Shown here piece by piece: positions 7,425 to 16,181 of a stretch of 64,000 nucleotides of DNA. Every line of letters starts with the position of its first letter. Within the stretch, counting starts at the first letter, position 1. Under the pieces are notes generated by a model. The model worked only from the letters and a program-made list of their open reading frames with translations. It had not been told where the DNA came from and did no database searches. The position numbers were made by a program, and so were the translations under genes. This DNA comes from Streptomyces spinosus (lineage in GTDB: Bacteria; Actinomycetota; Actinomycetes; Streptomycetales; Streptomycetaceae). Where the stretch lies: NCBI RefSeq assembly GCF_020400655.1, contig NZ_JAINRC010000014.1, positions 62,001 through 126,000 on the forward strand, in the 5' to 3' direction.

Positions 7425-9647
7425 ATGACCACTTTGACGTCCTCCCGGGGCCGCAGGCGCGCGCCCACCCGCATCGAGCGCGCGGCAGGCAGGGCCGCGG
7501 CGCTGCAACGGCCCCGCGTCATCCTCGCCCTCCTGCTCCTGCTCGCGCTGACCTGCGCGATGCTGCTCGACGGATACCTGCGCGCCGAGGTCGGCGGCGA
7601 CCAGCGCGTGCGCAGCGGGGCCGACTCCAGCGAGGTCCCGGACACGATCCTCGACGGCGGCCCGATCCTCACCTTCCGGGGCGGCCAGGCCACCACGGTC
7701 TCCGTCCCCGCCAAGACCATCGCCCTCACCTTCGACGACGGCCCGAACCCGACCTGGACGCCCCAGGTCCTCGAAATCCTGCGCAAGTACGACGTCCCGG
7801 GCACGTTCTTCCTGGTCGGCTCGATGGTGACGCGCTACCCGGGCATCGTGCGGACGATGGTCGAACAGGGCAACGAGGTCGGCGTGCACACCTTCACGCA
7901 CGTCGACCTGTCGTACCAGTCCGCGTCCCGCGTCGACCGCGAGATGGAGCAGACGCAGCTCGCCCTCGCCGGCGCGGCCGGCATCACCACGACCCTGTTC
8001 CGGGCGCCGTACTCCTCCGAGACGGACGCCATCGACAACTACAGCTGGCCCGTCTACGAAAGGCTCGGCAAGGACGGCTACACCAGCGTCTTCGTCGACA
8101 CCGACAGCGACGACTGGAAGCGGCCGGGCGTCTCCGACATCGTGAAGTGGGCCACCCCGAAGGGCACCCAGGGTGCCTCGGTGCTCTTCCACGACGCGGG
8201 CGGCGAGCGCTCGCAGACGATCGCGGCGCTGCCTGAGTACATCGAGAAGATGAAGGCGAAGGGCTACACCTTCACCACCATCAGCGGCGTCATGGCGCAC
8301 CGGCGGACGGCGGGCGCCGGCACGACGGCCGGCCCGAGCCTCCAGGCCGCCCACCACCGGGCGACCGGACCGACCCTCTACGAGGGCAAGGCTCTCATCG
8401 CGGCCGTGGCCGTCGCCGAGTGGACCGTACCCACGCTGTCGGTCGGGCTGGCGATCGTCGGGGCTGCCGTGCTGGCCCGCTTCGGGATGATGCTGCTCCT
8501 CGCCCGCCGCCACCACCGGCAGCGCAACAGACGCCGGTTCGGCTGGGGCCCCGCGGTCACCGGGCCGGTGAGCGTGATCGTCCCGGCGTACAACGAGAAG
8601 GAGTGCATCGCCAACACCCTCCGGTCGCTCGCGCGCAGCACCCACCCGATCGAGATCATCGTGGTGGACGACGGCTCGACCGACGGCACCTCGCGGATCG
8701 CGCGCGACGCGGCCGGGTCGCTCGGCATGACGAACGTCCGGGTGATCCGCCAGGAGAACGCCGGCAAACCGGCCGCGCTGAACAACGGCGTGCGCAACGC
8801 GTCCTACGGCATCGTCGTCATGATGGACGGCGACACGGTCTTCGAACCGGACACCGTGCGTGAGCTGGTGCAGCCGTTCGCCGACCCGTCCGTCGGCGCG
8901 GTCGCCGGCAACGCCAAGGTCGGCAACCGCACCACCGTGATCGGGGCCTGGCAGCACATCGAGTACGTGATGGGCTTCAACCTCGACCGGCGCATGTACG
9001 ACCTGCTGCGCTGCATGCCCACCATCCCGGGCGCGATCGGTGCCTTCCGCCGGGACGCCGTGCTGGCGGCCGGCGGCATGAGCGAGGACACCCTCGCCGA
9101 GGACACCGACATCACCATCGCGATGCACCGCGCGGGCTGGCGGGTCGTCTACCAGGAGCACGCCCGGGCCTGGACGGAGGCACCCGGCTCGCTCAGGCAG
9201 CTCTGGTCCCAGCGCTACCGCTGGTCGTACGGCACGATGCAGGCCCTGTGGAAGCACCGCGGGTGCCTGACGGACCGGGGGCCCTCGGGCCGCTTCGGCC
9301 GTGTCGGCATGCCCCTGGTGGTGATCTTCCAGGTCGTCACGCCGCTGTTCGCCCCGCTCATCGACGTCTTCACCGTCTACTCGATGATCTTCGTCGACTT
9401 CCGGGCGGCCCTGCTGGCCTGGCTGGCGGTCCTCGGCGTCCAGCTCCTGTGCGCGGCCTACGCCTTCCGCCTCGACCGCGAGAAGTACCGCTACCTGCTG
9501 ATGATGCCCCTGCAGCAACTGGCCTACCGGCAGATTATGTACCTCGTCCTCATCCACTCCTGCGTCACCGCGCTCACCGGCGGCCGTCTGCGCTGGCAGA
9601 AGCTGAAGCGCACGGGCGAGGTCGGGACGCCGGCGGGGGCGGGCTGA
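7425..9647 (+). CDS. NodB polysaccharide deacetylase / GT2 glycosyltransferase fusion
   Basis: A 740-residue membrane protein. After a basic N-terminus and a helix at about 32-50 comes a NodB deacetylase domain (about 95-290) with TFDDGPN (D104, D105), metal ligands H155 and H159 in HTFTH, and RAPYS. A second membrane region (about 322-362) leads to a processive family-2 glycosyltransferase with DDGST (415-419), DGD (468-470), EDTD (559-562) and QRYRW (596-600), then further helices. The layout matches fusions that make and part-deacetylate poly-N-acetylglucosamine, such as the Streptomyces MatB-type enzyme. Start ATG 7425; upstream starts are in non-coding sequence. Confidence 0.9.
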   Translation: MTTLTSSRGRRRAPTRIERAAGRAAALQRPRVILALLLLLALTCAMLLDGYLRAEVGGDQRVRSGADSSEVPDTILDGGPILTFRGGQATTVSVPAKTIALTFDDGPNPTWTPQVLEILRKYDVPGTFFLVGSMVTRYPGIVRTMVEQGNEVGVHTFTHVDLSYQSASRVDREMEQTQLALAGAAGITTTLFRAPYSSETDAIDNYSWPVYERLGKDGYTSVFVDTDSDDWKRPGVSDIVKWATPKGTQGASVLFHDAGGERSQTIAALPEYIEKMKAKGYTFTTISGVMAHRRTAGAGTTAGPSLQAAHHRATGPTLYEGKALIAAVAVAEWTVPTLSVGLAIVGAAVLARFGMMLLLARRHHRQRNRRRFGWGPAVTGPVSVIVPAYNEKECIANTLRSLARSTHPIEIIVVDDGSTDGTSRIARDAAGSLGMTNVRVIRQENAGKPAALNNGVRNASYGIVVMMDGDTVFEPDTVRELVQPFADPSVGAVAGNAKVGNRTTVIGAWQHIEYVMGFNLDRRMYDLLRCMPTIPGAIGAFRRDAVLAAGGMSEDTLAEDTDITIAMHRAGWRVVYQEHARAWTEAPGSLRQLWSQRYRWSYGTMQALWKHRGCLTDRGPSGRFGRVGMPLVVIFQVVTPLFAPLIDVFTVYSMIFVDFRAALLAWLAVLGVQLLCAAYAFRLDREKYRYLLMMPLQQLAYRQIMYLVLIHSCVTALTGGRLRWQKLKRTGEVGTPAGAG

Positions 9648-9648
9648 G

Positions 9649-10767
9649 ATGGGAGCGCACAGCAGGACCGCGGCCGTGCCCGTCACCCGGCCCTCCCGGC
9701 CCGGGCCCGCCGGGCGCGACCGCTACTTCGACACGCTCAGGGCCCTGGCGCTGATCCGGGTGGTGACGTACCACACCTTCGGGTGGGCCTGGTGCGGCCT
9801 GGTGTTCCCCTCCATGGGCGTCATGTTCGCGCTGGCCGGGACCCTGATGGCCAAGTCCCTGCAGCGCCCGGCCCCGAAGGTCCTCAGGAGCAGGCTCAGA
9901 CGGCTGCTGCCCCCGTTCTGGTTCTGGGGCTTCTTCGTGGTCCTCGCGATGCTCGTCCACGGCTGGATGCCGGGCCGGCAGATCGTCTACTGGGTCGTCC
10001 CGCTCGGCGACCCGCCGGGCGACGCGTGGGGCGAGCAGGCCTGGGAGATCCTCTGGTACCTGCGCACCTACCTCTGGTTCGTGCTGCTCTCCCCGCTGCT
10101 GCTGCGGGTCTTCCGGCTCGCCCCGGTCCCGGTCCTGCTGCTGTCCCTCGCGCCGGTCCTGGTGCTCGCCTTCGTGTGGTCCGGCCCGGACGGCCGGCTG
10201 GGCAGCGCCCTGTGGGACCTGTCGACGTACCTCTTCTGCTGGCTGCTCGGCTTCGCCCACCGCGACGGCGTGCTCCGGCGGGCCGGGCCGGTCCTGGTGG
10301 CCGTCCTGTCGCTCGCGGCGCTCGGTTACGGCGCCTGGTACGCCTTCGGGCACCAGGCCGAGTTCGGGACGTACGACCTGGACGAGAACCCCCTCGCGCA
10401 GGCCTTCTGGTCGGCCGGCTTCGTGACGCCGCTGATGTGGGCGAAGGCGCGCTTCCGGATCGACCTCGCCGGGCTGACCCGGTTCCGGCGCCTGGACCGC
10501 GCGGTCACCGTGTTCAACGCCCGCGCGGTGACGGTCTACCTGTGGCACGAGATCGCGCTGGTGCTGGCCGTCCCGCTGATCGACCGGCTCTGGGACGTAC
10601 CGGCCTTCGAGACGTACCTGCCGCTGGACAGCCAGTGGTTCCTGTTCGGTGTCGGCTGGGTGCTGATCGCCTTCTTCGTGCTGGCGTGCGGGTGGGTGGA
10701 GGACGTGGCGGCCCGCGCGAAGCCGACGCTCCTGCCGGGAGGGCGGGCTGCAAGAATGGGCGGGTGA
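9649..10767 (+). CDS. Membrane acyltransferase family 3 protein
   Basis: A 372-residue protein with about ten membrane helices and the family signature near the start ([20 protein letters not shown], with the His of helix 1). [10 protein letters not shown] occurs near the last helices. Such proteins O-acylate surface polysaccharides at the membrane using an acyl-CoA-derived group. Its ATG begins one base after the stop of the deacetylase/glycosyltransferase gene, so it very likely modifies that polymer. Its own stop overlaps the GTG of the menaquinone methyltransferase gene. Confidence 0.87.
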   Translation: MGAHSRTAAVPVTRPSRPGPAGRDRYFDTLRALALIRVVTYHTFGWAWCGLVFPSMGVMFALAGTLMAKSLQRPAPKVLRSRLRRLLPPFWFWGFFVVLAMLVHGWMPGRQIVYWVVPLGDPPGDAWGEQAWEILWYLRTYLWFVLLSPLLLRVFRLAPVPVLLLSLAPVLVLAFVWSGPDGRLGSALWDLSTYLFCWLLGFAHRDGVLRRAGPVLVAVLSLAALGYGAWYAFGHQAEFGTYDLDENPLAQAFWSAGFVTPLMWAKARFRIDLAGLTRFRRLDRAVTVFNARAVTVYLWHEIALVLAVPLIDRLWDVPAFETYLPLDSQWFLFGVGWVLIAFFVLACGWVEDVAARAKPTLLPGGRAARMGG

Positions 10768-11456
10768 CCCGCGCTTCCCTGAACAAGCAGCCGCACGAAG
10801 TCGCCTCGATGTTCGACGACGTGGCGGAACGGTACGACCTGACGAACGACGTCCTGTCGCTCGGCCAGGACCGGCGCTGGCGCAAGGAGGTGGCGAAGGC
10901 GGTCGACGCGCGCCCCGCGCAGAAGGTCCTGGACCTCGCCGCCGGCACGGCCACCTCCTCGCTGCCCTTCGCACGGACCGGCGCGTACGTCGTCCCCTGC
11001 GACTTCTCCCTCGGCATGCTCCAGGTCGGCAAGAAGAAGCACACCTGGCTGCCGTTCACGGCGGGCGACGCGACGAGGCTGCCCTTCAAGGACGACACCT
11101 TCGACGCGGTGACGATCTCCTTCGGGCTGCGCAACGTCCAGGACACGGACGCGGCGCTGCGCGAGATGCACCGGGTCACCCGGCCCGGCGGACGCGTGGT
11201 GATCTGCGAGTTCTCCCACCCGACGTGGGCGCCGTTCCGCACCGTCTACACCGAGTACCTGATGCGGGCGCTGCCGTCGGTCGCGCGCGCGGTCTCCTCC
11301 AGCCCGGACGCGTACGTCTACCTCGCCGAGTCCATCCGGGCCTGGCCCGACCAGCCCGCGCTCGCCGAACGGCTGCGCGAGGCGGGCTGGTCCAAGGTGG
11401 CGTGGCGCGACCTCACGGGCGGGGTGGTCGCGCTGCACCGGGGCTTCAAGGAGTAG
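10764..11456 (+). CDS. menG: Demethylmenaquinone methyltransferase
   Basis: A 230-residue SAM-dependent methyltransferase of the UbiE/MenG family, which adds the C-methyl group in the last step of menaquinone synthesis. [20 protein letters not shown] at the N-terminus, the SAM-binding LDLAAGTAT (about 55-63) and the FGLRNV and HRVTRPGGR segments are characteristic. The GTG start overlaps the acyltransferase stop by four bases, so the two are translationally coupled although one is for cell-surface polysaccharide and the other for quinone. The start with [17 protein letters not shown] matches the usual N-terminus. Confidence 0.93.
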   Translation: MTRASLNKQPHEVASMFDDVAERYDLTNDVLSLGQDRRWRKEVAKAVDARPAQKVLDLAAGTATSSLPFARTGAYVVPCDFSLGMLQVGKKKHTWLPFTAGDATRLPFKDDTFDAVTISFGLRNVQDTDAALREMHRVTRPGGRVVICEFSHPTWAPFRTVYTEYLMRALPSVARAVSSSPDAYVYLAESIRAWPDQPALAERLREAGWSKVAWRDLTGGVVALHRGFKE

Positions 11457-11481
11457 CGGGCTTTTGAGGAGGCCGGGAGTC

Positions 11482-11835
11482 TCAGGAGGAGCCGAACCCG
11501 GCCACCGCGTACGGGTCGCCCGGCTGCTCCAGCTCCCGTTGCAGTCCGCCCGTCGGTGGTCGCGGAACGCGCGGTTCGCGCACGCCTCCGCCGCCCTCGC
11601 CCTCACCGAAGTCGAACCACACGTACACCATCGAGTCCGGCGGCACCTCGGCACCGGGCTGCGGGTACTGGCGTACGACGTAGTCGACCACGGTGCGGTG
11701 GAAGTCCGGGCGGTCCGGCGCGTTGAGCAGCAGGCCCCGTGCCCTGGCCGTCTCGCGCGCGTCCACGGCCATGAGACCGACCAGACGAGGGACGCGCGCT
11801 TCGGGTGTTTTGGGTGTTATACGCACAGATGTCAC
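11482..11835 (-). CDS. Small single-PASTA-domain protein
   Basis: A 117-residue protein with one PASTA-like domain at about 14-75 (VPRLVGLMAVDARETARARGL, then VVRQYPQPGAEVPPDSMVYVW). PASTA domains usually bind peptidoglycan stems or beta-lactams, but here there is no signal peptide or membrane segment, so the location is unclear. The C-terminal third is Gly/Pro/Glu-rich and probably disordered. Start GTG 11835. It lies tail to tail with menG, 25 bases apart. Confidence 0.75.
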   Translation of the reverse strand: MTSVRITPKTPEARVPRLVGLMAVDARETARARGLLLNAPDRPDFHRTVVDYVVRQYPQPGAEVPPDSMVYVWFDFGEGEGGGGVREPRVPRPPTGGLQRELEQPGDPYAVAGFGSS

Positions 11836-11909
11836 CCCCAGCGGTACTGGCAGGGTAACTCTCGCTCCGGCCCGCCCGGAAGGCGCCGGTGTCTTTCTGT
11901 AACAGATTG

Positions 11910-12428
11910 CTACTCTGCGTCACCGAGGTGGAGCCGGAAACACAGGGCCGGCTCGTCCAGCGTGGGGTGCGTGTAGGTCTCCGCCCGCTCCATGCCGAGC
12001 CGGCGGGTCACCGCGATCGACCGCTCGTTGCCCTGCCGGACCATCGCCACCACCTCCGGCACCCCGGCCTCCCGCACCCGCCGCAGCGTCTCCCGCGCCG
12101 CCGCGGTGGCGTACCCCTTGCCCCAGTGCGCACGCCCGAGCCGCCAGCCGATCTCGATCTCACCGACCGGGCCCCAGTCCGGCCGCCACGGCTGCGCGCC
12201 GGTGAAGCCGATGACCTCGCCGGACTCGTCCAGCAGGGTCCACAGGCAGAAGCCGTGCTCCGCGTCGTGCCGCCGCTGGCGCGCGGTCAGTTCCTCGTAC
12301 ACCGACAGCTCCGCCGGTCTGCCGCCGTGGAACTCCATGACCTCCGGGTGGGCGAAGACCCGGTGCCAGGCGACCGCGTCCTCGTGCGTGGGGACGCGCA
12401 GCCGTACCGCGGGGAGAGGTCGCTTCAC
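11910..12428 (-). CDS. GNAT-family N-acetyltransferase (RimJ/RimL type)
   Basis: A 172-residue acetyltransferase with the acetyl-CoA-binding loop GRAHWGKGYATAA at about 99-111 and the upstream strand GEIEIGWRL. Family members acetylate protein N-termini or small amines; the substrate here is unknown. The GTG at 12428 (VKRPLPAVRLRVPT) was chosen because AAGGG lies about nine bases upstream. It is divergent from the geranylgeranyl-reductase-family gene. Confidence 0.85.
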   Translation of the reverse strand: MKRPLPAVRLRVPTHEDAVAWHRVFAHPEVMEFHGGRPAELSVYEELTARQRRHDAEHGFCLWTLLDESGEVIGFTGAQPWRPDWGPVGEIEIGWRLGRAHWGKGYATAAARETLRRVREAGVPEVVAMVRQGNERSIAVTRRLGMERAETYTHPTLDEPALCFRLHLGDAE

Positions 12429-12527
12429 AGGGCAGCCCTTCAGCCAGTCGATCAAGTCCGCTGAATAGACTGCCCATGTCCAGTGCCGGTCGGCACTCAG
12501 ATTTCGAAACCTTGGGGAGATCCCGCC

Positions 12528-13811
12528 GTGACCGAGCCCCTCTCCGACCACACCGCCGATGTGATCGTCGTGGGCGCGGGGCCAGCCGGCTCCACGACCG
12601 CGTACCACCTCGCCAAGGCCGGTCTCGACGTCCTGCTCCTGGAGAAGACCGAGTTCCCCCGCGAGAAGGTGTGCGGCGACGGCCTCACCCCGCGCGCGGT
12701 CAAACAGCTCGTCGCCATGGGCATCGACATCTCCGAGGAGGCCGGCTGGCTGCGCAACAAGGGCCTGCGCATCATCGGCGGCGGCTCCCGCCTCCAGCTC
12801 GACTGGCCCGACCTCGCCGCCTACCCGAACTACGGCCTGGTCCGCAAGCGCGACGACTTCGACGAGCAGCTCGCCCGCAACGCCCAGAAGGCCGGCGCCC
12901 GGCTGTACGAGCGCTGCAACGTCAGCGGCCCGGTCCTCGACGACCGCACCGGCCGCATCACCGGCGTCACCGCCAAGCTCGGCGAGGAGAAGCGCGAGGT
13001 CACCTTCCACGCGCCGCTCGTCGTCGCCGCCGACGGCAACTCCACCCGCCTCTCCCTGGCGATGGGCCTGCACCGCCGCGAGGACCGCCCGATGGGCGTG
13101 GCCGTGCGCACCTACTTCACCTCGCCCCGCCACGACGACGACTACCTGGAGTCCTGGCTGGAACTGTGGGACCGCCGCGGCCCCCAGGACCGCCTGCTGC
13201 CCGGCTACGGCTGGATCTTCGGCATGGGCGACGGCACGTCGAACGTGGGCCTCGGCGTGCTCAACACCTCCGCCTCCTTCAAGGAGCTGGACTGGCGCGA
13301 GATCCTCAAGGCGTGGTGCGCCTCCATGCCGGAGGACTGGGGCTACACCCCGGAGAACATGACCGGCCCGATCCGCGGCGCCGCCCTGCCCATGGCCTTC
13401 AACCGCCAGCCGCACTACACGCGCGGGCTGCTGCTCGTCGGTGACGCCGGCGGCCTGGTGAACCCCTTCAACGGCGAGGGCATCGCCTACGCCATGGAGT
13501 CCGGCCAGATCGCCGCCGACGTCATCGTGCAGGCCCACGCGCGCGCGACGCCCGCCCAGCGCGAGATCGCCCTCCAGCGCTACCCGCGCGTCCTCAAGGA
13601 CACCTACGGCGGCTACTACACGCTCGGCCGCGCCTTCGTGAAGCTCATCGGCAACCCGAAGGTCATGCAGATCGCCGCCCAGCGCGGTCTGACCCACCCG
13701 CTGCTGATGAAGTTCACCCTGAAGCTGCTGGCGAACCTCACCGACCCCACGGGCGGGGACGCGATGGACCGCATCATCAACGGCCTGAGCAAGGTGGCCC
13801 CGAAGGCGTGA
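12528..13811 (+). CDS. Geranylgeranyl-reductase-family FAD enzyme, probable menaquinone tail reductase
   Basis: A 427-residue flavoprotein. It opens with the dinucleotide-binding GAGPAG (16-21), has [14 protein letters not shown] at about 45-58, and the second FAD motif [18 protein letters not shown]. The family reduces isoprenoid double bonds. Streptomyces menaquinones are partly hydrogenated, and the gene sits near menG and in the same window as a polyprenyl diphosphate synthase, much as MenJ does in mycobacteria. A role in saturating the menaquinone side chain is therefore inferred. GTG 12528 has GGGGAGA seven bases upstream. Its 3' end overlaps the convergent deformylase gene by 35 bases. 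Confidence 0.85.
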   Translation: MTEPLSDHTADVIVVGAGPAGSTTAYHLAKAGLDVLLLEKTEFPREKVCGDGLTPRAVKQLVAMGIDISEEAGWLRNKGLRIIGGGSRLQLDWPDLAAYPNYGLVRKRDDFDEQLARNAQKAGARLYERCNVSGPVLDDRTGRITGVTAKLGEEKREVTFHAPLVVAADGNSTRLSLAMGLHRREDRPMGVAVRTYFTSPRHDDDYLESWLELWDRRGPQDRLLPGYGWIFGMGDGTSNVGLGVLNTSASFKELDWREILKAWCASMPEDWGYTPENMTGPIRGAALPMAFNRQPHYTRGLLLVGDAGGLVNPFNGEGIAYAMESGQIAADVIVQAHARATPAQREIALQRYPRVLKDTYGGYYTLGRAFVKLIGNPKVMQIAAQRGLTHPLLMKFTLKLLANLTDPTGGDAMDRIINGLSKVAPKA

Positions 13812-14433
13812 CCAGGCGCTGAGCCGCGGCGTTGGCGGCCCGGCGCGCGTACACCGCGTCCCGCCGGTCCGCCATCTGCCGCAGCGCGTCCTTCTTGTCC
13901 CGTTTCGCGAGCCGGTCCAGATAGACGTACCCGTCGGTGTGGTCGGTCTCGTGGGCCAGGCACCGCGCGAAATACCCGGTGCCCTCGACGACGACGGGCT
14001 CGCCGTCCCTGTCCTGCCCCCGCACGACGGCCCGGTCCGGCCGCGGTACGGCCATCACGGCACCCGGCACCGACAGGCACCCCTCGCCCTCCTCCAGCAG
14101 CCGTCGCCCGGTCGTGGGCGTTTCCAGCACCGGATTGACGATGTGCCCGACATGTCGGACTCCGTCGTCATCGGGGCAGTCGTACACGAACAGGCGCAGA
14201 CCCACGCCGACCTGATTCGCCGCCAGCCCCGCGCCCTCGGCGACGTACATGGTGCGGAACATGTCGTCGACGAGCGCGGCGAGGTCGGGCCCGAACTCCG
14301 TGACGTCCCGGCACGGCTTGTGCAGCACCTCCTCGCCGACCTCGGTGACGCGGCGCACCGCGCCCCGCGCGGCCTCGGGGGCATGGCGCGGGTAGTGGCC
14401 GGCGGGACTTCCCTGTACGAACACGCGTGGCAT
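13777..14433 (-). CDS. def: Peptide deformylase
   Basis: A 218-residue peptide deformylase, which removes the N-formyl group from nascent proteins. All three family motifs are present: GAGLAANQ (67-74), EGCLS with metal ligand C119, and HETDH with ligands H161 and H165 and catalytic E162. It has a 25-residue N-terminal extension and an Ala/Arg-rich tail past the domain. Streptomyces have several def paralogues, so this may not be the main one. The gene runs 35 bases into the convergent reductase gene. Start ATG 14433 with AAGGGAT upstream. Confidence 0.92.
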   Translation of the reverse strand: MPRVFVQGSPAGHYPRHAPEAARGAVRRVTEVGEEVLHKPCRDVTEFGPDLAALVDDMFRTMYVAEGAGLAANQVGVGLRLFVYDCPDDDGVRHVGHIVNPVLETPTTGRRLLEEGEGCLSVPGAVMAVPRPDRAVVRGQDRDGEPVVVEGTGYFARCLAHETDHTDGYVYLDRLAKRDKKDALRQMADRRDAVYARRAANAAAQRLVTPSGPPCSGR

Positions 14434-14545
14434 CGCGTGGATCCCTTCGCTCGGCGGCGGACCACCGGACGGCGGCCCGAGCAGAGCATGTCAGGGGCGG
14501 GCGAGGCGCGTCAGGGGCGGCGCACGGCGCTCCGGGTACGCCGCA

Positions 14546-14576
14546 AGGGCCGCTGCCTCCGGGAGGCAGCGGCCCT
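14546..14576 (-). terminator. Terminator after the NlpC/P60 gene
   Basis: A perfect 13-bp stem (AGGGCCGCTGCCT with AGGCAGCGGCCCT) and 5-base loop, 27 bases beyond the NlpC/P60 stop on the minus strand. Confidence 0.8.
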
Positions 14577-14602
14577 ACGCGTGCGAGAGGTGCGGGGTGC
14601 GC

Positions 14603-15439
14603 TCAGAGCACCCGCACGGCGCCGGTGGGCGGGTCGTACGACAGCGGGCGCTCCACGACACCGGTGGAGGGGTTCTGCGCGCCCACGAACATGCCGTCGC
14701 CGACGTACACCGCGACGTGGTACGCGGAGCCCGCGCCGCCCCAGTACAGGATGTCGCCCGGCTGGAGGTTGCTCAGCGAGACCTGGGTGCCGGCCGTCGA
14801 CTGGTCCTGGGAGACGCGCGGCAGGCTGATGCCGACCTGCTTGAAGGCCGTCTGCACCAGGCCGGAGCAGTCGTAGGCGGAGGGGCCGGTGGCGCCGGAG
14901 ACGTACGCCTTGCCGACCTGCGCCTTGACGAAGCTGATGACGGCCGCGGCCGAACCGGTGGCCGTGGAGGTGCCGGTGCTGGTGCTGGTGCTGGTGGACA
15001 CGGTGGTGGAGCCGGCGTCCGCCGTGGTGGAGAGCGTGGTCCGCTCCGCGGTGCGGGAGGCGCGGGCGGCGGCCTCCTTGCGGGCGGCCTCCTGGGCCTT
15101 CTTCTTGGCCTCCGCCGCCTTCTTCTTGGCGTCGGCGAGGTCCGCCTTGGCCTGCTTCGCGGCCTTTGCGGCAGCCGCGTCACGCTCGGCCTGCAGCTGG
15201 TAGTTCGCCGCGGCCTGCTCGGTGGCGTCCGCGGACTGGGCCGCCTGAGCGGCCAGGTCGGCCGTCAGGGTGGGCAGTTCGAGGGTCTGCGTCACCGGCT
15301 CGGCAGCGTTCGCCGAGCCGGACGCCCCGGCGACTGCCAGGGTGCCGAGGACGCCACCGGCAACTCCGGCCCGCATCGCGAGGGTCGACGCGCTGCGGCG
15401 GGGTTTCCGGTGGCTGCGTATGTGAGCGGTGTGGGACAT
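14603..15439 (-). CDS. Secreted NlpC/P60 peptidoglycan hydrolase with coiled coil
   Basis: A 278-residue exported protein: an Arg-rich signal peptide with hydrophobic core (about 20-46), an Ala/Lys/Glu coiled coil (about 60-130), a Ser/Thr linker coded by a GGTGCT-type repeat, then an NlpC/P60 domain with catalytic Cys191 in YDCSGLV and His241 in YHVAVYVG. It cleaves peptide stems in peptidoglycan; the coiled coil is typical of RipA-like or division hydrolases. The ATG at 15439 gives the clean signal peptide; an in-frame ATG at 15469 would add ten residues. No ydaO-type riboswitch was seen upstream, but an inverted repeat is. Confidence 0.88.
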   Translation of the reverse strand: MSHTAHIRSHRKPRRSASTLAMRAGVAGGVLGTLAVAGASGSANAAEPVTQTLELPTLTADLAAQAAQSADATEQAAANYQLQAERDAAAAKAAKQAKADLADAKKKAAEAKKKAQEAARKEAAARASRTAERTTLSTTADAGSTTVSTSTSTSTGTSTATGSAAAVISFVKAQVGKAYVSGATGPSAYDCSGLVQTAFKQVGISLPRVSQDQSTAGTQVSLSNLQPGDILYWGGAGSAYHVAVYVGDGMFVGAQNPSTGVVERPLSYDPPTGAVRVL

Positions 15440-15570
15440 GGGAACAACCGGTACCAGGGGCTCCTTCATATCTTCAAGAAACGTGTGCTGCGCCACAGTT
15501 GTTCAATCGAGACCTGGAAACCCGGGCGTGTCGCTCTTTATTGACGCCGTAACGGACATTGTGGACGCCC

Positions 15571-15590
15571 GTGATCAAGCCCTTGATCAC
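15571..15590. promoter_or_regulatory. Perfect inverted repeat upstream of the NlpC/P60 gene
   Basis: GTGATCAAG and CTTGATCAC face each other across two bases, making a 20-bp symmetric site, with a further TTTGATCAT half-like copy at 15595-15603. It lies about 130 bases upstream of the NlpC/P60 start. The two-base gap argues for a dimeric protein site rather than an RNA hairpin. Confidence 0.5.
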
Positions 15591-16036
15591 GGTCTTTGAT
15601 CATTAAGTCCGAATTGCCCACCGCTTACCACTGGTTGGGTTCGTTGGCCAAGCCCGGTTCTCAGACGCCTCTCATGAATGTGGCGGACGTCACGGAACGA
15701 TTACCGGAACGGCGGCGTCCGACGCCCGCTCGGCTCGTGAACGCGTGCACGCACCCCGACCCCGTCCACATCCCGCCCCGGCTTCCCTCCGAGGTGTGAA
15801 CGAGCCCCACTATCAGGCCATCCCGTCCACCGCCAATTTGCATGCATCGGAACTCTCTTGATATGGAGACGCACCCTCCGGCCTGCGATGACGTGCGAGA
15901 TTGTCACTTCTGGTGATCAACTGAACGCTTCGCGTATGAAGATCACTCATCATCCGACTTCATGATCCTTCGTCAGGTGGTGGAGATCACAAAGCTTGTG
16001 CAATACCCCGTGTCGCAGATCACAGAGCGGCAGGCA

Positions 16037-16042
16037 TAAGAT
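16037..16042 (+). promoter_or_regulatory. Candidate -10 element of the nuo operon
   Basis: TAAGAT resembles a housekeeping -10. Transcription would start near 16049, so the Rex-type operator immediately downstream would block RNA polymerase. No clear -35 is seen. Confidence 0.4.
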
Positions 16043-16058
16043 GCGAGGCAGTTGGGCT

Positions 16059-16074
16059 TGTGACCTGCTTCACA
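16059..16074. promoter_or_regulatory. Rex-type redox operator of nuoA-N
   Basis: TGTGACCTGCTTCACA fits the Streptomyces Rex operator pattern TGTGAACGnnTTCACA at 14 of 16 positions, counting the two unspecified bases as matches. Rex binds such sites when NADH/NAD+ is low and releases them when NADH rises. The site is 108 bases before the nuoA start and just after the candidate -10. Rex control of the S. coelicolor nuo operon is established; the assignment here is by sequence. Confidence 0.85.
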
Positions 16075-16181
16075 TGTTCGCGATCTTCGCCGGGGCGAGC
16101 GGGGTTCGTGAGACCGGTGAGGCGGATGTGAGCCCAGTGCAACCGCCAGCAGTCAGTGCCGACTGAGAGGAGCGAGGAGCG

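Larger units (their letters stand above)
15440..16058. other. Divergent intergenic region between NlpC/P60 and nuoA
   Basis: About 620 bases without a convincing gene. It is less GC-rich than its surroundings and holds promoters for both sides. Visible elements are the inverted repeat at 15571-15590, several TGATC words, CACAA-agc-TTGTG at about 15988-16000, and a candidate -10 (TAAGAT, 16037-16042) for nuoA. The short open frames here lack ribosome sites and coding bias. Confidence 0.6.

Noticed and set aside
15440-15660. A c-di-AMP riboswitch before the NlpC/P60 gene
   Set aside because: I looked for the GGGGACCCA and GGGGTGAA blocks on the minus strand and they are absent, unlike at 39345-39485.
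15596-15907. Short open frames in the NlpC/P60-nuoA gap
   Set aside because: No ribosome sites, no coding bias and no domain; the region is better explained as regulatory.
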